Shown: positions 1 to 7,038 of the stretch, one piece after another | Numbering within the stretch: position 1 is the first letter of the stretch | How the letters are laid out: each line of letters opens with the position of its first letter | From: a virus | Length of the DNA stretch: 23,732 nucleotides | Direction: 5' to 3' (one strand) | IMG/VR virus record: IMGVR_UViG_3300024346_000513 | Span: 1-23,732 of that record | Position numbers and translations under genes: made by a program | The notes under the pieces: model-generated | What the model was told of the DNA's origin: nothing | Seen by the model: only the letters and a program-made list of their open reading frames with translations | Database searches by the model: none

Positions 1-53
1 ATTGCTACTAACTTTATAGTATAAGATTTGAATTAAATAAAAATAAAAGAATT

Positions 54-281
54 ATGGAATTAAAAACAGAATTATTTAGATTAGCACAAGAGCAATACGA
101 TGATTTAAGAGAAGAAAATAAGTTTGAGGATTGTGTAGGTGCTGAAAACACAAAAGAAGTTATATTTAAAAATAATAAATATAATATAAAAATAATTGGA
201 TTTTGGGAAAAACAAAACTGGTTTGAATTTCTTATAACTGGTGAAGATGGTTTTAAATATAGCGGTGATTACTGTAATTAA
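54..281 (+). CDS. Small hypothetical protein, 75 aa
   Basis: I do not recognise this protein. It is acidic and soluble, with no membrane segment or signal peptide. The N-terminal 25 residues look helical and charged; the rest alternates hydrophobic and charged residues as in a small beta-rich domain (NKYNIKIIGFWEKQNWFEF at about residues 40-58). The ATG follows an A-rich leader (AAATAAAAGAATT), typical of this window. It is the first gene seen and is followed by a 183-nt gap holding a branched hairpin. Coding status rests on codon pattern and an intact frame. Confidence 0.6.
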   Translation: MELKTELFRLAQEQYDDLREENKFEDCVGAENTKEVIFKNNKYNIKIIGFWEKQNWFEFLITGEDGFKYSGDYCN

Positions 282-297
282 TTTAAATTTTATACAT

Positions 298-409
298 AGT
301 TAGCATTAGTAATTGAGGGGATTGAAAATGTCAAGTAAATAGCGCAAAAAACTTGACTTTAAAAACAATTATCGTAAAAATGCCTTCAAACAATTATTAA
401 GTGCTAACT
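298..409 (+). ncRNA. Long branched hairpin RNA element between two small genes
   Basis: Bases 298-315 pair with 391-409 in an 18-bp stem with one bulged G (401) and one G-U pair. The outer arms are AGTTAGCA and TGCTAACT. Inside, GTCAAGT (330-336) pairs perfectly with ACTTGAC (351-357), and AGGG (316-319) can pair with CCTT (383-386). The result is a stem with an internal hairpin and an A/U-rich unpaired segment. There is no U-tract, so it is not a standard terminator. It could be a structured leader for the gene at 465, a processing site or a small RNA. Class unknown. Confidence 0.5.
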
Positions 410-464
410 TTACACGAATAACATTGGTTGCGTATTAACACAAATAAATATTAAAATTAAGAAA

Positions 465-710
465 ATGAAAAATTTAATAGATAAATACATTGAACGAATA
501 AAAATAGATTTTCCAGAAGATGATAAATTAATGATTGACTTACAAGATTTTGCAAAAGAAATACAAGTTAAGCAATCAAAGTTATTTGGAGTTAGCCAAC
601 AACTTGAACTGTTAGTAGATTTTTGGATGAACTTACCAAATACTAACAAAAATAAGAATGTAGCAAAACATTATATAGATAAGTATTTAGAATCTACTAA
701 TTGTGGCTAA
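465..710 (+). CDS. Small hypothetical protein, 81 aa
   Basis: Unrecognised, predominantly alpha-helical and highly charged, with no membrane segment. The regular spacing of hydrophobic residues (LIDKYIERI, LMIDLQDFAKEI, LLVDFWMNL) suggests a small helical bundle. The ATG at 465 follows an A-rich leader. It lies downstream of the branched hairpin at 298-409 and ends just before a 25-codon ORF. No function can be assigned. Confidence 0.6.
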   Translation: MKNLIDKYIERIKIDFPEDDKLMIDLQDFAKEIQVKQSKLFGVSQQLELLVDFWMNLPNTNKNKNVAKHYIDKYLESTNCG

Positions 711-745
711 CGGAATAGTATAATAATAGTAAAGGTTTTTATTAT

Positions 746-823
746 ATGAAAGGTGATTTTGAAAAAAAGAATAAGCTATCTATTGATGAGATAATTAATA
801 ATTGGATTAAAGAAAACTTATAA
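746..823 (+). CDS. Possible 25-aa microprotein
   Basis: A short frame begins with ATG after a T/A-rich leader and ends in TAA two bases before the start of the next gene. The peptide begins MKGDFEKKNKLSIDEI and is charged and probably helical. Tight spacing to the next ATG, as elsewhere in the window, is the main argument that it is translated; it could equally be leader sequence. No function can be proposed. Confidence 0.35.
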   Translation: MKGDFEKKNKLSIDEIINNWIKENL

Positions 824-825
824 TT

Positions 826-1008
826 ATGAGTATAACAGGATTTAAAAATGAGTCAGTTTACATAGTAGTAGAGTGGCCAGAAGTACAAGATTTAATGGAA
901 GCCTCTTGGTTTCAAGAAGAAGCAATATTAGATGTAGATTGTAAAATAAATGGAAATAGTTCCACTTATTTAGTACCTGCAAAATATTTAGATGCATCTT
1001 TTCAATAA
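826..1008 (+). CDS. Small hypothetical protein, 60 aa
   Basis: Unrecognised small acidic protein with a plausible beta-alpha-beta pattern: YIVVEWPEVQDLMEASWF near residues 12-29, then DVDCKING and a hydrophobic segment YLVPAKYL. No membrane segment or metal motif. It starts two bases after the stop of a 25-codon ORF and ends just before the GC-richer non-coding island, so it may be the last gene of a small early unit. Confidence 0.55.
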   Translation: MSITGFKNESVYIVVEWPEVQDLMEASWFQEEAILDVDCKINGNSSTYLVPAKYLDASFQ

Positions 1009-1017
1009 AATAAAAAG

Positions 1018-1415
1018 GCTAAACATTGAACCTTTGTGAATTATAGGAAAACTTGACAAGTACCAGCAGAAGCCGAAGGCATTTGGTGAAGGGTTCAAAA
1101 CTTGTTATTCACATAAAGATACTAAACCTGAATTGACAGGGTGTTATAACGACTTTCCAGATAATGCTGAATGTCCTGCCTAACGGAGTAATCCTAGATG
1201 TGTTGTTCCCTTGAGAAAGGAATGAGGTACAAGAGTGTATAATGTGATTCACTACAACACAAATGAGTTCTCAGCAAGTAATAATGAGATATATTATCCG
1301 AAGGAACAGGTTGGAAACTGTAGCTACGTGACCCTACTCTTATTAGTATCAGAAGGCTAAATCCTGTACAACGTGTGACTGTTTGGCGTGTCGCAGCTAA
1401 TAAGAAAGAGGGTGC
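1018..1415 (+). ncRNA. Large structured non-coding RNA candidate of unknown class
   Basis: No plus-strand frame of useful length covers this interval. My hand count gives 138 G+C in 360 bases (1021-1380, 38%) against 31 in 120 (26%) in the coding stretch 1501-1620. Helices I can draw: 1026-1032 with 1092-1098 (7 bp) crossing 1035-1041 with 1107-1113 (7 bp) and 1055-1061 with 1100-1106, a pseudoknot; CCTG 1127-1130 with CAGG 1137-1140; 1199-1206 with 1254-1261 (8 perfect bp) enclosing CCTT-GAGA-AAGG, a GNRA tetraloop hairpin; and 1338-1346 with 1397-1405 (9 bp) continued after a small internal loop by ACCCT 1331-1335 with AGGGT 1409-1413, enclosing a 6-bp hairpin (1374-1379 with 1390-1395). 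It ends about 8 bases before the ATG at 1423, so it could be a free ncRNA or a very large leader. I cannot match it to a known class. Confidence 0.6.
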
Positions 1416-1422
1416 TAAAATC

Positions 1423-1656
1423 ATGAAAAAAACAAATACACCGTCAGTAAAGAGAATAAGAGTATCTTTACAAGACAAAGTAGCCTTACTACTTAAAAAC
1501 AAACAAGGAACAGAAGTAACTTTTGTAAGAGAAGATGGAAGTAAAATTATACAAACATTAAATGACACTTTTTTAATAGGAAAGAGAATTAATGAAATTG
1601 TAGATGATTTACATGCCATTAATCATGACTTACGTGCTAAATATTTTATAATTTAG
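1423..1656 (+). CDS. Small hypothetical protein, 77 aa
   Basis: I chose the ATG at 1423 rather than the in-frame ATG at 1375 because the upstream part lies inside the conserved-looking stems of the RNA island. The protein has a basic N-terminus (KRIRVSLQDKVALLL), a beta-hairpin-like middle (GTEVTFVREDGSKIIQ) and a helical C-terminus. I do not recognise a family. It ends in TAG, unusual here where TAA dominates. An AGAGGG run 12-15 bases upstream could serve as a ribosome site but also pairs in the 1331-1413 stem, so translation might depend on RNA folding; that is inference. Confidence 0.55.
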   Translation: MKKTNTPSVKRIRVSLQDKVALLLKNKQGTEVTFVREDGSKIIQTLNDTFLIGKRINEIVDDLHAINHDLRAKYFII

Positions 1657-1658
1657 AT

Positions 1659-1733
1659 ATGAATTTTATTGAAATACCATATATGAGTTGTGATGGATTC
1701 ACAATTTTATATCACAGAATCTACTATTATTAA
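1659..1733 (+). CDS. Possible 24-aa microprotein
   Basis: A short frame starts three bases after the upstream stop and ends in TAA; the peptide begins MNFIEIPYMSCDGFTILY and is aromatic and hydrophobic at its end. A perfect hairpin (1688-1704) lies inside it, which argues that the stretch may be a terminator or regulatory RNA instead. Weak candidate. Confidence 0.25.
   Translation: MNFIEIPYMSCDGFTILYHRIYYY
1688..1709 (+). terminator. Weak intrinsic terminator-like hairpin
   Basis: TTGTGA (1688-1693) pairs perfectly with TCACAA (1699-1704) around a 5-nt loop and is followed by TTTT. The stem has only two G-C pairs, so it would be inefficient. It sits between the small genes and DNA polymerase and could separate transcription units, or be incidental in AT-rich DNA. 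Confidence 0.3.
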
Positions 1734-1746
1734 ATAATTAACTAGA

Positions 1747-1784
1747 CTCAAGTATGAGGTAATAAATAGATAGGCTGTCTATTT
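1747..1784 (+). promoter_or_regulatory. Two tandem leader hairpins before DNA polymerase
   Basis: CTCA/TGAG (1747-1758, loop AGTA) is followed by a perfect 7-bp stem AAATAGA (1764-1770) with TCTATTT (1778-1784) around a 7-nt loop. The second stem ends five bases before the polymerase ATG at 1790, so it would occupy the ribosome-binding region of the transcript. That position suggests translational control, perhaps autogenous as known for some phage polymerases. No U-tract follows, so termination is unlikely. Confidence 0.4.
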
Positions 1785-1789
1785 AATTA

Positions 1790-3766
1790 ATGAAAGTGAA
1801 GATGCAGGAGAATTTAAATGTGTATTTTATAGGTAATATAGAATACAGTGAATTTAATATCTCTACATTAGGTGAATGTTTTAACTATCTTAAAGATCAA
1901 ACTGTTATTTCTTTAGATATAGAAACTACACACAAATTTGGAGGTATTTACTCTGGTGAAGGATTAAATCCATATTTATCAGAGATTGTAATGTTACAAA
2001 TTGGAACTAAAGACCGCCAATATGTAATAGATTACAGAGTTATTGATGTTAGTATATTAATGCCACTATTAACATCTGAGAATATCACTATTGTTGGACA
2101 AAATATTAAATTTGAATATTTACATATTTTAGAAAACGAAGGTGTTAGAATCAACAAGGTCTATGACACTATGATTGTTGAACAAATATTATTCAATGGA
2201 TTACGTCCTGATATTTCCCTAAAAGGACTAGTTGAAAAGTATTTAAATATAATCATAACAAAAGATACAAGATTAGAATTTGCAACAATTGGTTTAAGAC
2301 CATTTACTGAAGAACAAATCTTGTATGGTGCAAGGGATATTCTTTACCCTCTACATATAAGAGATGTTCAATTAGAAGACGCTATAAAAAAAGACGTTAC
2401 CAATTGTATATCATTAGAAATGTTATTTCTAGAAGTATTAGGAGATGTAGAATATAAAGGAATGCACTTTGATAAAGCTGTATGGGAAAATACATACAAT
2501 AATAATTTAAAAGAGTATGATTTAATAGAAGAAGAGTTACATAATTATATTATTGAACATTACCCTAATTCTAAATTTGTTGATAAACAATTAGATTTAT
2601 TTAGTAATGAGAAAAAAACTTTAATTAGTTGGACTAGTTCTAAACAAGTTATTTCATTCTTTAATTATTTAGGTATTTGCCCTAGAGAGGTGTCAAAAAC
2701 AACCAATAAACTTGCTTACACTGTAAATGCTAAAGTATTACAAGCTTCCTTAAATACGTTTAATAGAGATATTGAACCATCTAAGAAAGAATTAATAAAT
2801 AAATATTTACTTTTTAAAAGGAAAGAACAGTCTTGTACTATTTTTGGTACAGATTTCTTTAAATATGTTAATCCAGTTACTAATAGATTACATAGTAATT
2901 ATAGACAAATTATAAATACTGGTAGAATTAGTAGTAGTAATCCTAATTTACAAAATATACCAGCCAGAGGTGGCTTTAGAGAAGCATTTACAGCTCAAGA
3001 AGGATATAAAATTGTTAATGCGGATTATTCGGGACAAGAGCAGATTATATTAGCTAATAAGTCCCAAGATAAAGATTTAATATATTTTTATGAACAAGGA
3101 TTTACTGATATGCATAGTTTTATTGCATCTAAAATCTATAATAAGCCATTTGATGATTATATTCAAGCTAATAAGGATAAAGATGCAAAATTAACTCTAA
3201 CAGCAGCTCAGAAAACATTATTAAAAGAGAGACAAATTGCAAAATCTGCAGGATTTGCCATTAACTATGGTGGTAATGGACATACAATAGCTAAAAACTT
3301 AGGTATTCCAGATCAACAAGGAGATGAAGTATATAATGCATATTTTAAAGCATTTCCTGGACTTAAAAATTATTTTAATAGAGTACAGAGAGAAGCAAAA
3401 CAACGTGGTTATATTTTAATAGACCCACTAACAGGACGTAAATTTTGGTTTAATCCACCAAAAAATAATAAAGATAAAGGTAGTATAGATAGAACTGCGC
3501 TGAATTATCCAATACAAGGTGAAGCAGGAGGTATAACTAAATTAGCTCCAGTGTTATTTAGAAAATGGATTTTAGAAAATAATTTACAAGATGTTATATT
3601 TATTACAAATATAGTACATGATGAGATTAATGTAGAAGCTAAGGAAGAATTTGCTGAATTGGCAGCTACAAATTTAGAAATATGTATGGCTAAGGCTGGA
3701 GAAAATTGGTGTACTATTATACCATTAAAAGCTAAAGCTGTGATAACTAATTATTGGACACATTAA
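1790..3766 (+). CDS. Family A replicative DNA polymerase with 3'-5' exonuclease
   Basis: Template-directed DNA synthesis during phage replication, with proofreading. The N-terminal DnaQ-like exonuclease domain (about residues 35-200) shows Exo I LDIETT (D43, E45), Exo II GQNIKFEYL and Exo III YGARD. The polymerase domain shows motif A NADYSGQE (D412), motif B ending FAINYGG (489-495) and motif C IVHDE (D611), so both catalytic aspartates are intact. At 658 aa it is close to T7-type polymerases and lacks the 5'-3' exonuclease domain of bacterial Pol I. The first ATG is used here; Met5 (1802) is an alternative. The frame is uninterrupted, with no intron or intein. A hairpin ends five bases before the start. 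Confidence 0.96.
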   Translation: MKVKMQENLNVYFIGNIEYSEFNISTLGECFNYLKDQTVISLDIETTHKFGGIYSGEGLNPYLSEIVMLQIGTKDRQYVIDYRVIDVSILMPLLTSENITIVGQNIKFEYLHILENEGVRINKVYDTMIVEQILFNGLRPDISLKGLVEKYLNIIITKDTRLEFATIGLRPFTEEQILYGARDILYPLHIRDVQLEDAIKKDVTNCISLEMLFLEVLGDVEYKGMHFDKAVWENTYNNNLKEYDLIEEELHNYIIEHYPNSKFVDKQLDLFSNEKKTLISWTSSKQVISFFNYLGICPREVSKTTNKLAYTVNAKVLQASLNTFNRDIEPSKKELINKYLLFKRKEQSCTIFGTDFFKYVNPVTNRLHSNYRQIINTGRISSSNPNLQNIPARGGFREAFTAQEGYKIVNADYSGQEQIILANKSQDKDLIYFYEQGFTDMHSFIASKIYNKPFDDYIQANKDKDAKLTLTAAQKTLLKERQIAKSAGFAINYGGNGHTIAKNLGIPDQQGDEVYNAYFKAFPGLKNYFNRVQREAKQRGYILIDPLTGRKFWFNPPKNNKDKGSIDRTALNYPIQGEAGGITKLAPVLFRKWILENNLQDVIFITNIVHDEINVEAKEEFAELAATNLEICMAKAGENWCTIIPLKAKAVITNYWTH

Positions 3767-3767
3767 T

Positions 3768-4040
3768 ATGGAACAACAACAATTGAAAGTTCAGATAAAG
3801 ACTAAAAAGAAACAAGCCCAAGCTCTTAGAGAAGAGGCACATACTTTAGATAAGGAAATAAATGGACTAAAAGATAAATTGAAGGCAATATGTACACATC
3901 CTTCTACAAAAATAGTGACTCAGAGTTATGAAGAACCAGGTAGAGTTAAATATTTTGAATGGAGAGAAAAAGTATGTAAGAAGTGTGGTAAAGTATTAGG
4001 AAAAAGTGAAGAAAAGACTACTTGGACTGAATTTAAATAA
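3768..4040 (+). CDS. Coiled-coil protein with C-terminal zinc-binding motif, 90 aa
   Basis: The first 40 residues are Lys/Gln/Glu-rich with heptad-like leucines, consistent with a short coiled coil. The second half carries C42 and H44 followed by C70-x2-C73, a spacing suited to one structural zinc. It starts one base after the polymerase stop and is probably co-transcribed and translationally coupled. The combination suggests a nucleic-acid or protein-binding accessory of replication, but I do not recognise the family and infer no activity. Confidence 0.7.
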   Translation: MEQQQLKVQIKTKKKQAQALREEAHTLDKEINGLKDKLKAICTHPSTKIVTQSYEEPGRVKYFEWREKVCKKCGKVLGKSEEKTTWTEFK

Positions 4041-4046
4041 AACTAT

Positions 4047-4259
4047 ATGAAAACATATGATTTAATTCATTTTTGTATTGATTTAGCTATTACTACATTA
4101 AATAGTTATAATGCATTTTCTATACAAAGAGAGTGTAAAGATGTACTAAATGAAGATATATCTATTTATGATATAGTAGAATATTTAAAACAGAAACATA
4201 ATAATAAATTATTAGGTATTAATGAATCAGAAATGATTAAATTTTTTCAAGATGAGTAA
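4047..4259 (+). CDS. Small hypothetical protein, 70 aa
   Basis: Unrecognised helical protein without membrane segments or metal motifs. Residues 20-55 (FSIQRECKDVLNEDISIYD and following) resemble a small helix-turn-helix-like bundle, but this is only an impression from residue pattern. It starts 6 bases after the upstream gene, and its last 8 bases overlap the start of the zinc-finger mini-protein, indicating a single operon. Confidence 0.6.
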   Translation: MKTYDLIHFCIDLAITTLNSYNAFSIQRECKDVLNEDISIYDIVEYLKQKHNNKLLGINESEMIKFFQDE

Positions 4260-4410
4260 GTTAGTAGAATGCCCGAATTGTTTAGGTTCAGGAGAGGAAT
4301 TAATAAAAGGAAAATTTGCCAAATCTTGCAGATACTGTAAAGGTGATGGTATGCTAGATAGTGAAATTGCAGAATCTCTTATTGATGAGAGATTCTACGA
4401 AGATTTATAA
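4252..4410 (+). CDS. Mini zinc-finger protein with DnaJ-type CxxCxGxG motifs, 52 aa
   Basis: Two cysteine pairs are visible: CPNCLGSG (residues 7-14) and CRYCKGDG (26-33), the CxxCxGxG signature of the DnaJ cysteine-rich domain, but with two copies instead of four and no J-domain. Together they can bind one zinc. The C-terminal 18 residues are acidic. The ATG lies within the last codons of the upstream gene (8-base overlap), so translation is probably coupled. Such fingers mediate protein or nucleic-acid contacts; the partner is unknown. It is short enough to be missed by standard gene callers. Confidence 0.75.
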   Translation: MSKLVECPNCLGSGEELIKGKFAKSCRYCKGDGMLDSEIAESLIDERFYEDL

Positions 4411-4428
4411 ATAATTTAAATAAGAAAT

Positions 4429-5040
4429 ATGGGAAAAAGTTTAGTACTAAATTTTGAGGTACTAAAAACTTTCGATATTTCTGTAGAAGAATTCTTATTT
4501 TTGTATAATATATATACAGATACAATAATTAATATTGATAGAATTGACTTAATTAAATTACAAGAACAACAATTAATAAAAATAATAACAGAAAATGAAA
4601 CGTCAAAGAAATACATTTTAAGAGATAAGTCTATTAAATTAATAGAATTCTTAACTATAGAAATTGAAGGTTCATTAGAATCAGAAAAAAAAACTATTAA
4701 AAAATCAGAACGTGCTATAAATCAAGATATTAAAGGTAGATTAACTGAATTTAGATCTAAATGGAAAGGCTTAAAAGCTGGTTCTATGGGTAGTCAAAAA
4801 TCATGTGAGATGAAACTTACAAGATGGATGAAAGAAAATTCAGAATATTCTTTCGATGATATTCTTAAAGCTGTGGATATTTATTTAGAAAGTTTAAACG
4901 GAGACTATAGATTTTTACAAAGAGCAGATTATTTTGTATTTAAACAAGAAAATAATAGAGAAGAATCTTCTCGCTTATCTGCTTATATAGATGAAATAGG
5001 TATCACCCAATCAGGAGATTGGACAACAACTTTAAAATAA
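4429..5040 (+). CDS. Probable phage replisome organiser / replication initiation protein, 203 aa
   Basis: Directly upstream of the DnaB-like helicase, the usual position of a phage helicase loader or origin-binding replisome organiser. Residues 1-75 form a winged-helix-like N-terminus (VLKTFDISVEEFLFLYNIY, then a segment ending KYILRDK). An acidic/lysine linker follows, then a helical domain (about 95-185) containing FRSKWKGLKAGSMGS and WMKENSEYSFDDILKAVDIY, similar in style to DnaD-like C-terminal domains. Assignment relies on position and domain pattern. It would bring the helicase to the phage origin. The helicase reading frame begins 2 bases after its stop. Confidence 0.6.
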   Translation: MGKSLVLNFEVLKTFDISVEEFLFLYNIYTDTIINIDRIDLIKLQEQQLIKIITENETSKKYILRDKSIKLIEFLTIEIEGSLESEKKTIKKSERAINQDIKGRLTEFRSKWKGLKAGSMGSQKSCEMKLTRWMKENSEYSFDDILKAVDIYLESLNGDYRFLQRADYFVFKQENNREESSRLSAYIDEIGITQSGDWTTTLK

Positions 5041-5042
5041 AT

Positions 5043-5210
5043 ATGAATAGTTTATACACACGAGTCTATGATGACTTAATAGATAGAAGAGCTAGGTTAC
5101 TAGATGGAAAAATAAATTGTATTCCATGGACATTACCTAGATTTGAAGAAGAATTACCTGGAATAGAGAAAGGTAAATATTATTTAATAACAGCGAATAG
5201 TAAAGTGGGT
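5043..5210 (+). CDS. DnaB-like replicative helicase, exon 1 (residues 1-56)
   Basis: The 5' exon encodes 56 residues ending at the sixth residue of Walker A (ANSKVG); the remainder, KT, is encoded at 7628. Unspliced, the frame reads six more codons and stops at TAG (5229-5231), so splicing is required for an active enzyme. I took the ATG at 5043, just after the upstream stop; an in-frame ATG at 5019 would overlap that gene by 22 bases. The exon ends in U (5210), as required for the group I 5' splice site, and in phase 0. It lacks the DnaB N-terminal primase-interaction domain. Confidence 0.85.
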
Positions 5211-5261
5211 AGAATTTGCCCCTATATATAGTAATATATATAGAAAAAAATTAATATTATT

Positions 5262-5960
5262 ATGAAACCAATATATTTAATGGATAATATTCCAGTGCAA
5301 TCTGGAATAAAGATAGAATGTAGGATATCAGGAGTAGTTATCAAAGATGCTATACTTACATTACAACAGAATAGATGGTATATCTGTCAAAATCATCTAA
5401 ATGGTTCTACTTGTAACAATAAATATGGATATATATACTCATACGACATTGGGGCAAGAGTAAAAAATAGTCCTTTTGACCTACAATCACCACTTTTAGA
5501 AATGAAAGTAAATGATCCTTTAAAAGTTACAGAAGGGGCAATAAATACTGTACAATTAAGTAATGGAAAACTTATGACTTATACTTATAGTATTCATAAG
5601 GATTTAGAGATATATAGAATTAAAATATTAAAGTCGAGATCTTTATTTTCAACAACTCGTCATCCAGATTGTTGTGGGTCTATACTATTATTTGGATTTG
5701 AAAGTAGTCCAATTGGATATGGTCGTTTACAAAATCTATCTAAAAGTGAAATGGAAGAAATAAAAGAATATATTAATTCTTTATACCCAGCAAAATTAGT
5801 GCATTTATCACACCACCAACAGACAGCTCGTGAATTTATTACAAAATTAGGGTTTACATCACTTATTGAATATACGAATAATAATTCAGGTAATGTAATA
5901 ACTATATTTCATCATAATAATATTATTTTAAACTCAGAATCCCGATTAGGGGTTAATTAA
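5262..5960 (+). CDS. Intron ORF 1, hypothetical protein of 232 aa
   Basis: Lies between P2 and P3 of the group I intron. No GIY-YIG, LAGLIDADG, HNH or His-Cys endonuclease motif is visible. The N-terminal half (residues 1-115) is beta-rich with CQN and CNNKYGY near residues 42-57. Residues 178-223 contain a hydrophobic strand, then a helix with TKLGF (194-198) and a closing strand with SGNVITIFHHN. That segment aligns by eye with the C-termini of the next two ORFs, suggesting a duplicated domain. It begins 19 bases after P2 and ends 2 bases before the next ORF. It may be mobility-related or a passenger; I cannot tell. Confidence 0.6.
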   Translation: MKPIYLMDNIPVQSGIKIECRISGVVIKDAILTLQQNRWYICQNHLNGSTCNNKYGYIYSYDIGARVKNSPFDLQSPLLEMKVNDPLKVTEGAINTVQLSNGKLMTYTYSIHKDLEIYRIKILKSRSLFSTTRHPDCCGSILLFGFESSPIGYGRLQNLSKSEMEEIKEYINSLYPAKLVHLSHHQQTAREFITKLGFTSLIEYTNNNSGNVITIFHHNNIILNSESRLGVN

Positions 5961-5962
5961 TT

Positions 5963-6400
5963 ATGAAATATTTAGAAGTAAAAAATGGACAACCAATTAA
6001 AGATGTATTCTATAAAATAAATGAATATTCTTACACTGAGTCAGTAAAATTAAAAATAGATATAGATAATTATCCATTTTATGTGGATAATCATGTAGGT
6101 AATTGTAAAGTATGTATTATACAACGTTTACAAGATAAATTACTATATGGAATAGAGGAGAAAGTTATTGATAGGTTAAATGAAGTATTTACATGTATGC
6201 AGAAATTAGTATTTTTAGTTACTAGTACAGATACTGCAGTAGATGGAATTTTATCTAAACATTTTAAACGAATTTATTCTGTAAAAGTTCCTATTGGGTA
6301 TTATAATGGTTATCAATATCACTCAGCATATTTAACTAATGGTAGATATGTAAATCGTGAAGAATATGTAACTAGAATTAAAAGTTCAGCAAAAAAATAA
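5963..6400 (+). CDS. Intron ORF 2, hypothetical protein of 145 aa
   Basis: Second ORF between P2 and P3, starting 2 bases after ORF 1 stops, so the pair is probably translated together. Residues 81-126 follow the shared pattern: hydrophobic strand KLVFLVTS, helix ending LSKHF (97-101), then YYNGYQYHSAYLTN. The N-terminal 50 residues are beta-like with two cysteines (C48, C51) as CKVC. The C-terminus is basic. Its stop codon at 6398-6400 falls immediately upstream of the P3 strand, so the ORF fits the loop without overlapping the catalytic core. Function unknown. Confidence 0.6.
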   Translation: MKYLEVKNGQPIKDVFYKINEYSYTESVKLKIDIDNYPFYVDNHVGNCKVCIIQRLQDKLLYGIEEKVIDRLNEVFTCMQKLVFLVTSTDTAVDGILSKHFKRIYSVKVPIGYYNGYQYHSAYLTNGRYVNREEYVTRIKSSAKK

Positions 6401-6438
6401 TTAATTAGCTAACGGGGAAACCCTTTAATTTTATTGAA

Positions 6439-6738
6439 ATGATTAAAACAACAACAGATTGCTGTGCTTTATGTCAATTAAGTAGAGTAAATAATGATAC
6501 ACCATTAGACTCAATAGCACATAAACTTAAGCAATTAAGGATAGAGATGAGATTAAATACAGAAGTAGGTATTACTACAGGTAGTGGACAAACTGCTGTA
6601 TTTACTATTGTGTCTCCTGGTGAATATAAATTAGAAGCAAATTTAAGGAAACTTGGATTTAAAATGAAACATACTTTTGAACGACGACGTGGATATCCAC
6701 CAGCTGGAGATCTCAAGATGTATATTATAAATTTATAA
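6439..6738 (+). CDS. Intron ORF 3 inserted in loop L5, 99 aa
   Basis: The whole ORF is looped out by P5 (6423-6435 with 6756-6766), a clean insertion that leaves P4-P6 intact. The protein starts with a Cys cluster (CCALC, residues 8-12). Residues 53-99 match the pattern in the two preceding ORFs: a strand, a helix with LRKLGF (69-74) and a final strand KMYIIN after a GYPPAG turn. There is a basic stretch ERRRG. No recognised endonuclease motif. It may be a shorter paralogue of ORFs 1 and 2. Confidence 0.55.
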   Translation: MIKTTTDCCALCQLSRVNNDTPLDSIAHKLKQLRIEMRLNTEVGITTGSGQTAVFTIVSPGEYKLEANLRKLGFKMKHTFERRRGYPPAGDLKMYIINL

Positions 6739-6750
6739 TTATCATAAATT

Positions 6751-7038
6751 ATGGAAATAAAAAAAGACAATCCCGTGCCGTCAATTAAAGATGTATATGA
6801 ATGGATGGAAAGAAATAAAGATTACGATAAAAAGTCATATGGATGTAAAATTCATAAACAAAAGACTCAAATGTTAGAATCTTTATTCCTGATGTTAAAT
6901 ACAATAAAACAATACGGCGTAGAGACTAACAATGAGCAACCTATGTTAAAAAAATGTAAAGGGTGTGGTGATAAAATATTACCAGACGATTATTACAACT
7001 TTGCTTGTCCAGAATGTGGAGAAGAAAATAATAGATAG
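6751..7038 (+). CDS. Intron ORF 4, zinc-ribbon protein of 95 aa overlapping the ribozyme core
   Basis: The C-terminus has two cysteine pairs, CKGC (residues 69-72) and CPEC (87-90), a typical zinc ribbon. The N-terminal 60 residues are helical and basic. The ORF spans ribozyme elements P5', P4', P6, the 5' strand of P7, P3' and both P8 strands, and its TAG stop falls inside P8' (7036-7038). The same bases therefore encode RNA catalysis and, if translated, protein. It could bind nucleic acid. The zinc ribbon argues for real coding; the core overlap is unusual. Confidence 0.55.
   Translation: MEIKKDNPVPSIKDVYEWMERNKDYDKKSYGCKIHKQKTQMLESLFLMLNTIKQYGVETNNEQPMLKKCKGCGDKILPDDYYNFACPECGEENNR

Noticed and set aside
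1026-1113. HDV-like ribozyme at the pseudoknot
   Set aside because: The order of helices differs: no P4-like hairpin lies between the 3' strands of P1 and P2, and the catalytic C context is not apparent.
1178-1192. CTAACGG near 709 and 1180 as the P element of further group I introns, by analogy with 6408-6417
   Set aside because: No matching Q, R or S elements and no split gene around them.
1194-1619. Minus-strand 141-codon frame
   Set aside because: It is antisense to the structured RNA and the gene at 1423; its serine/leucine-rich composition is typical of a shadow frame.
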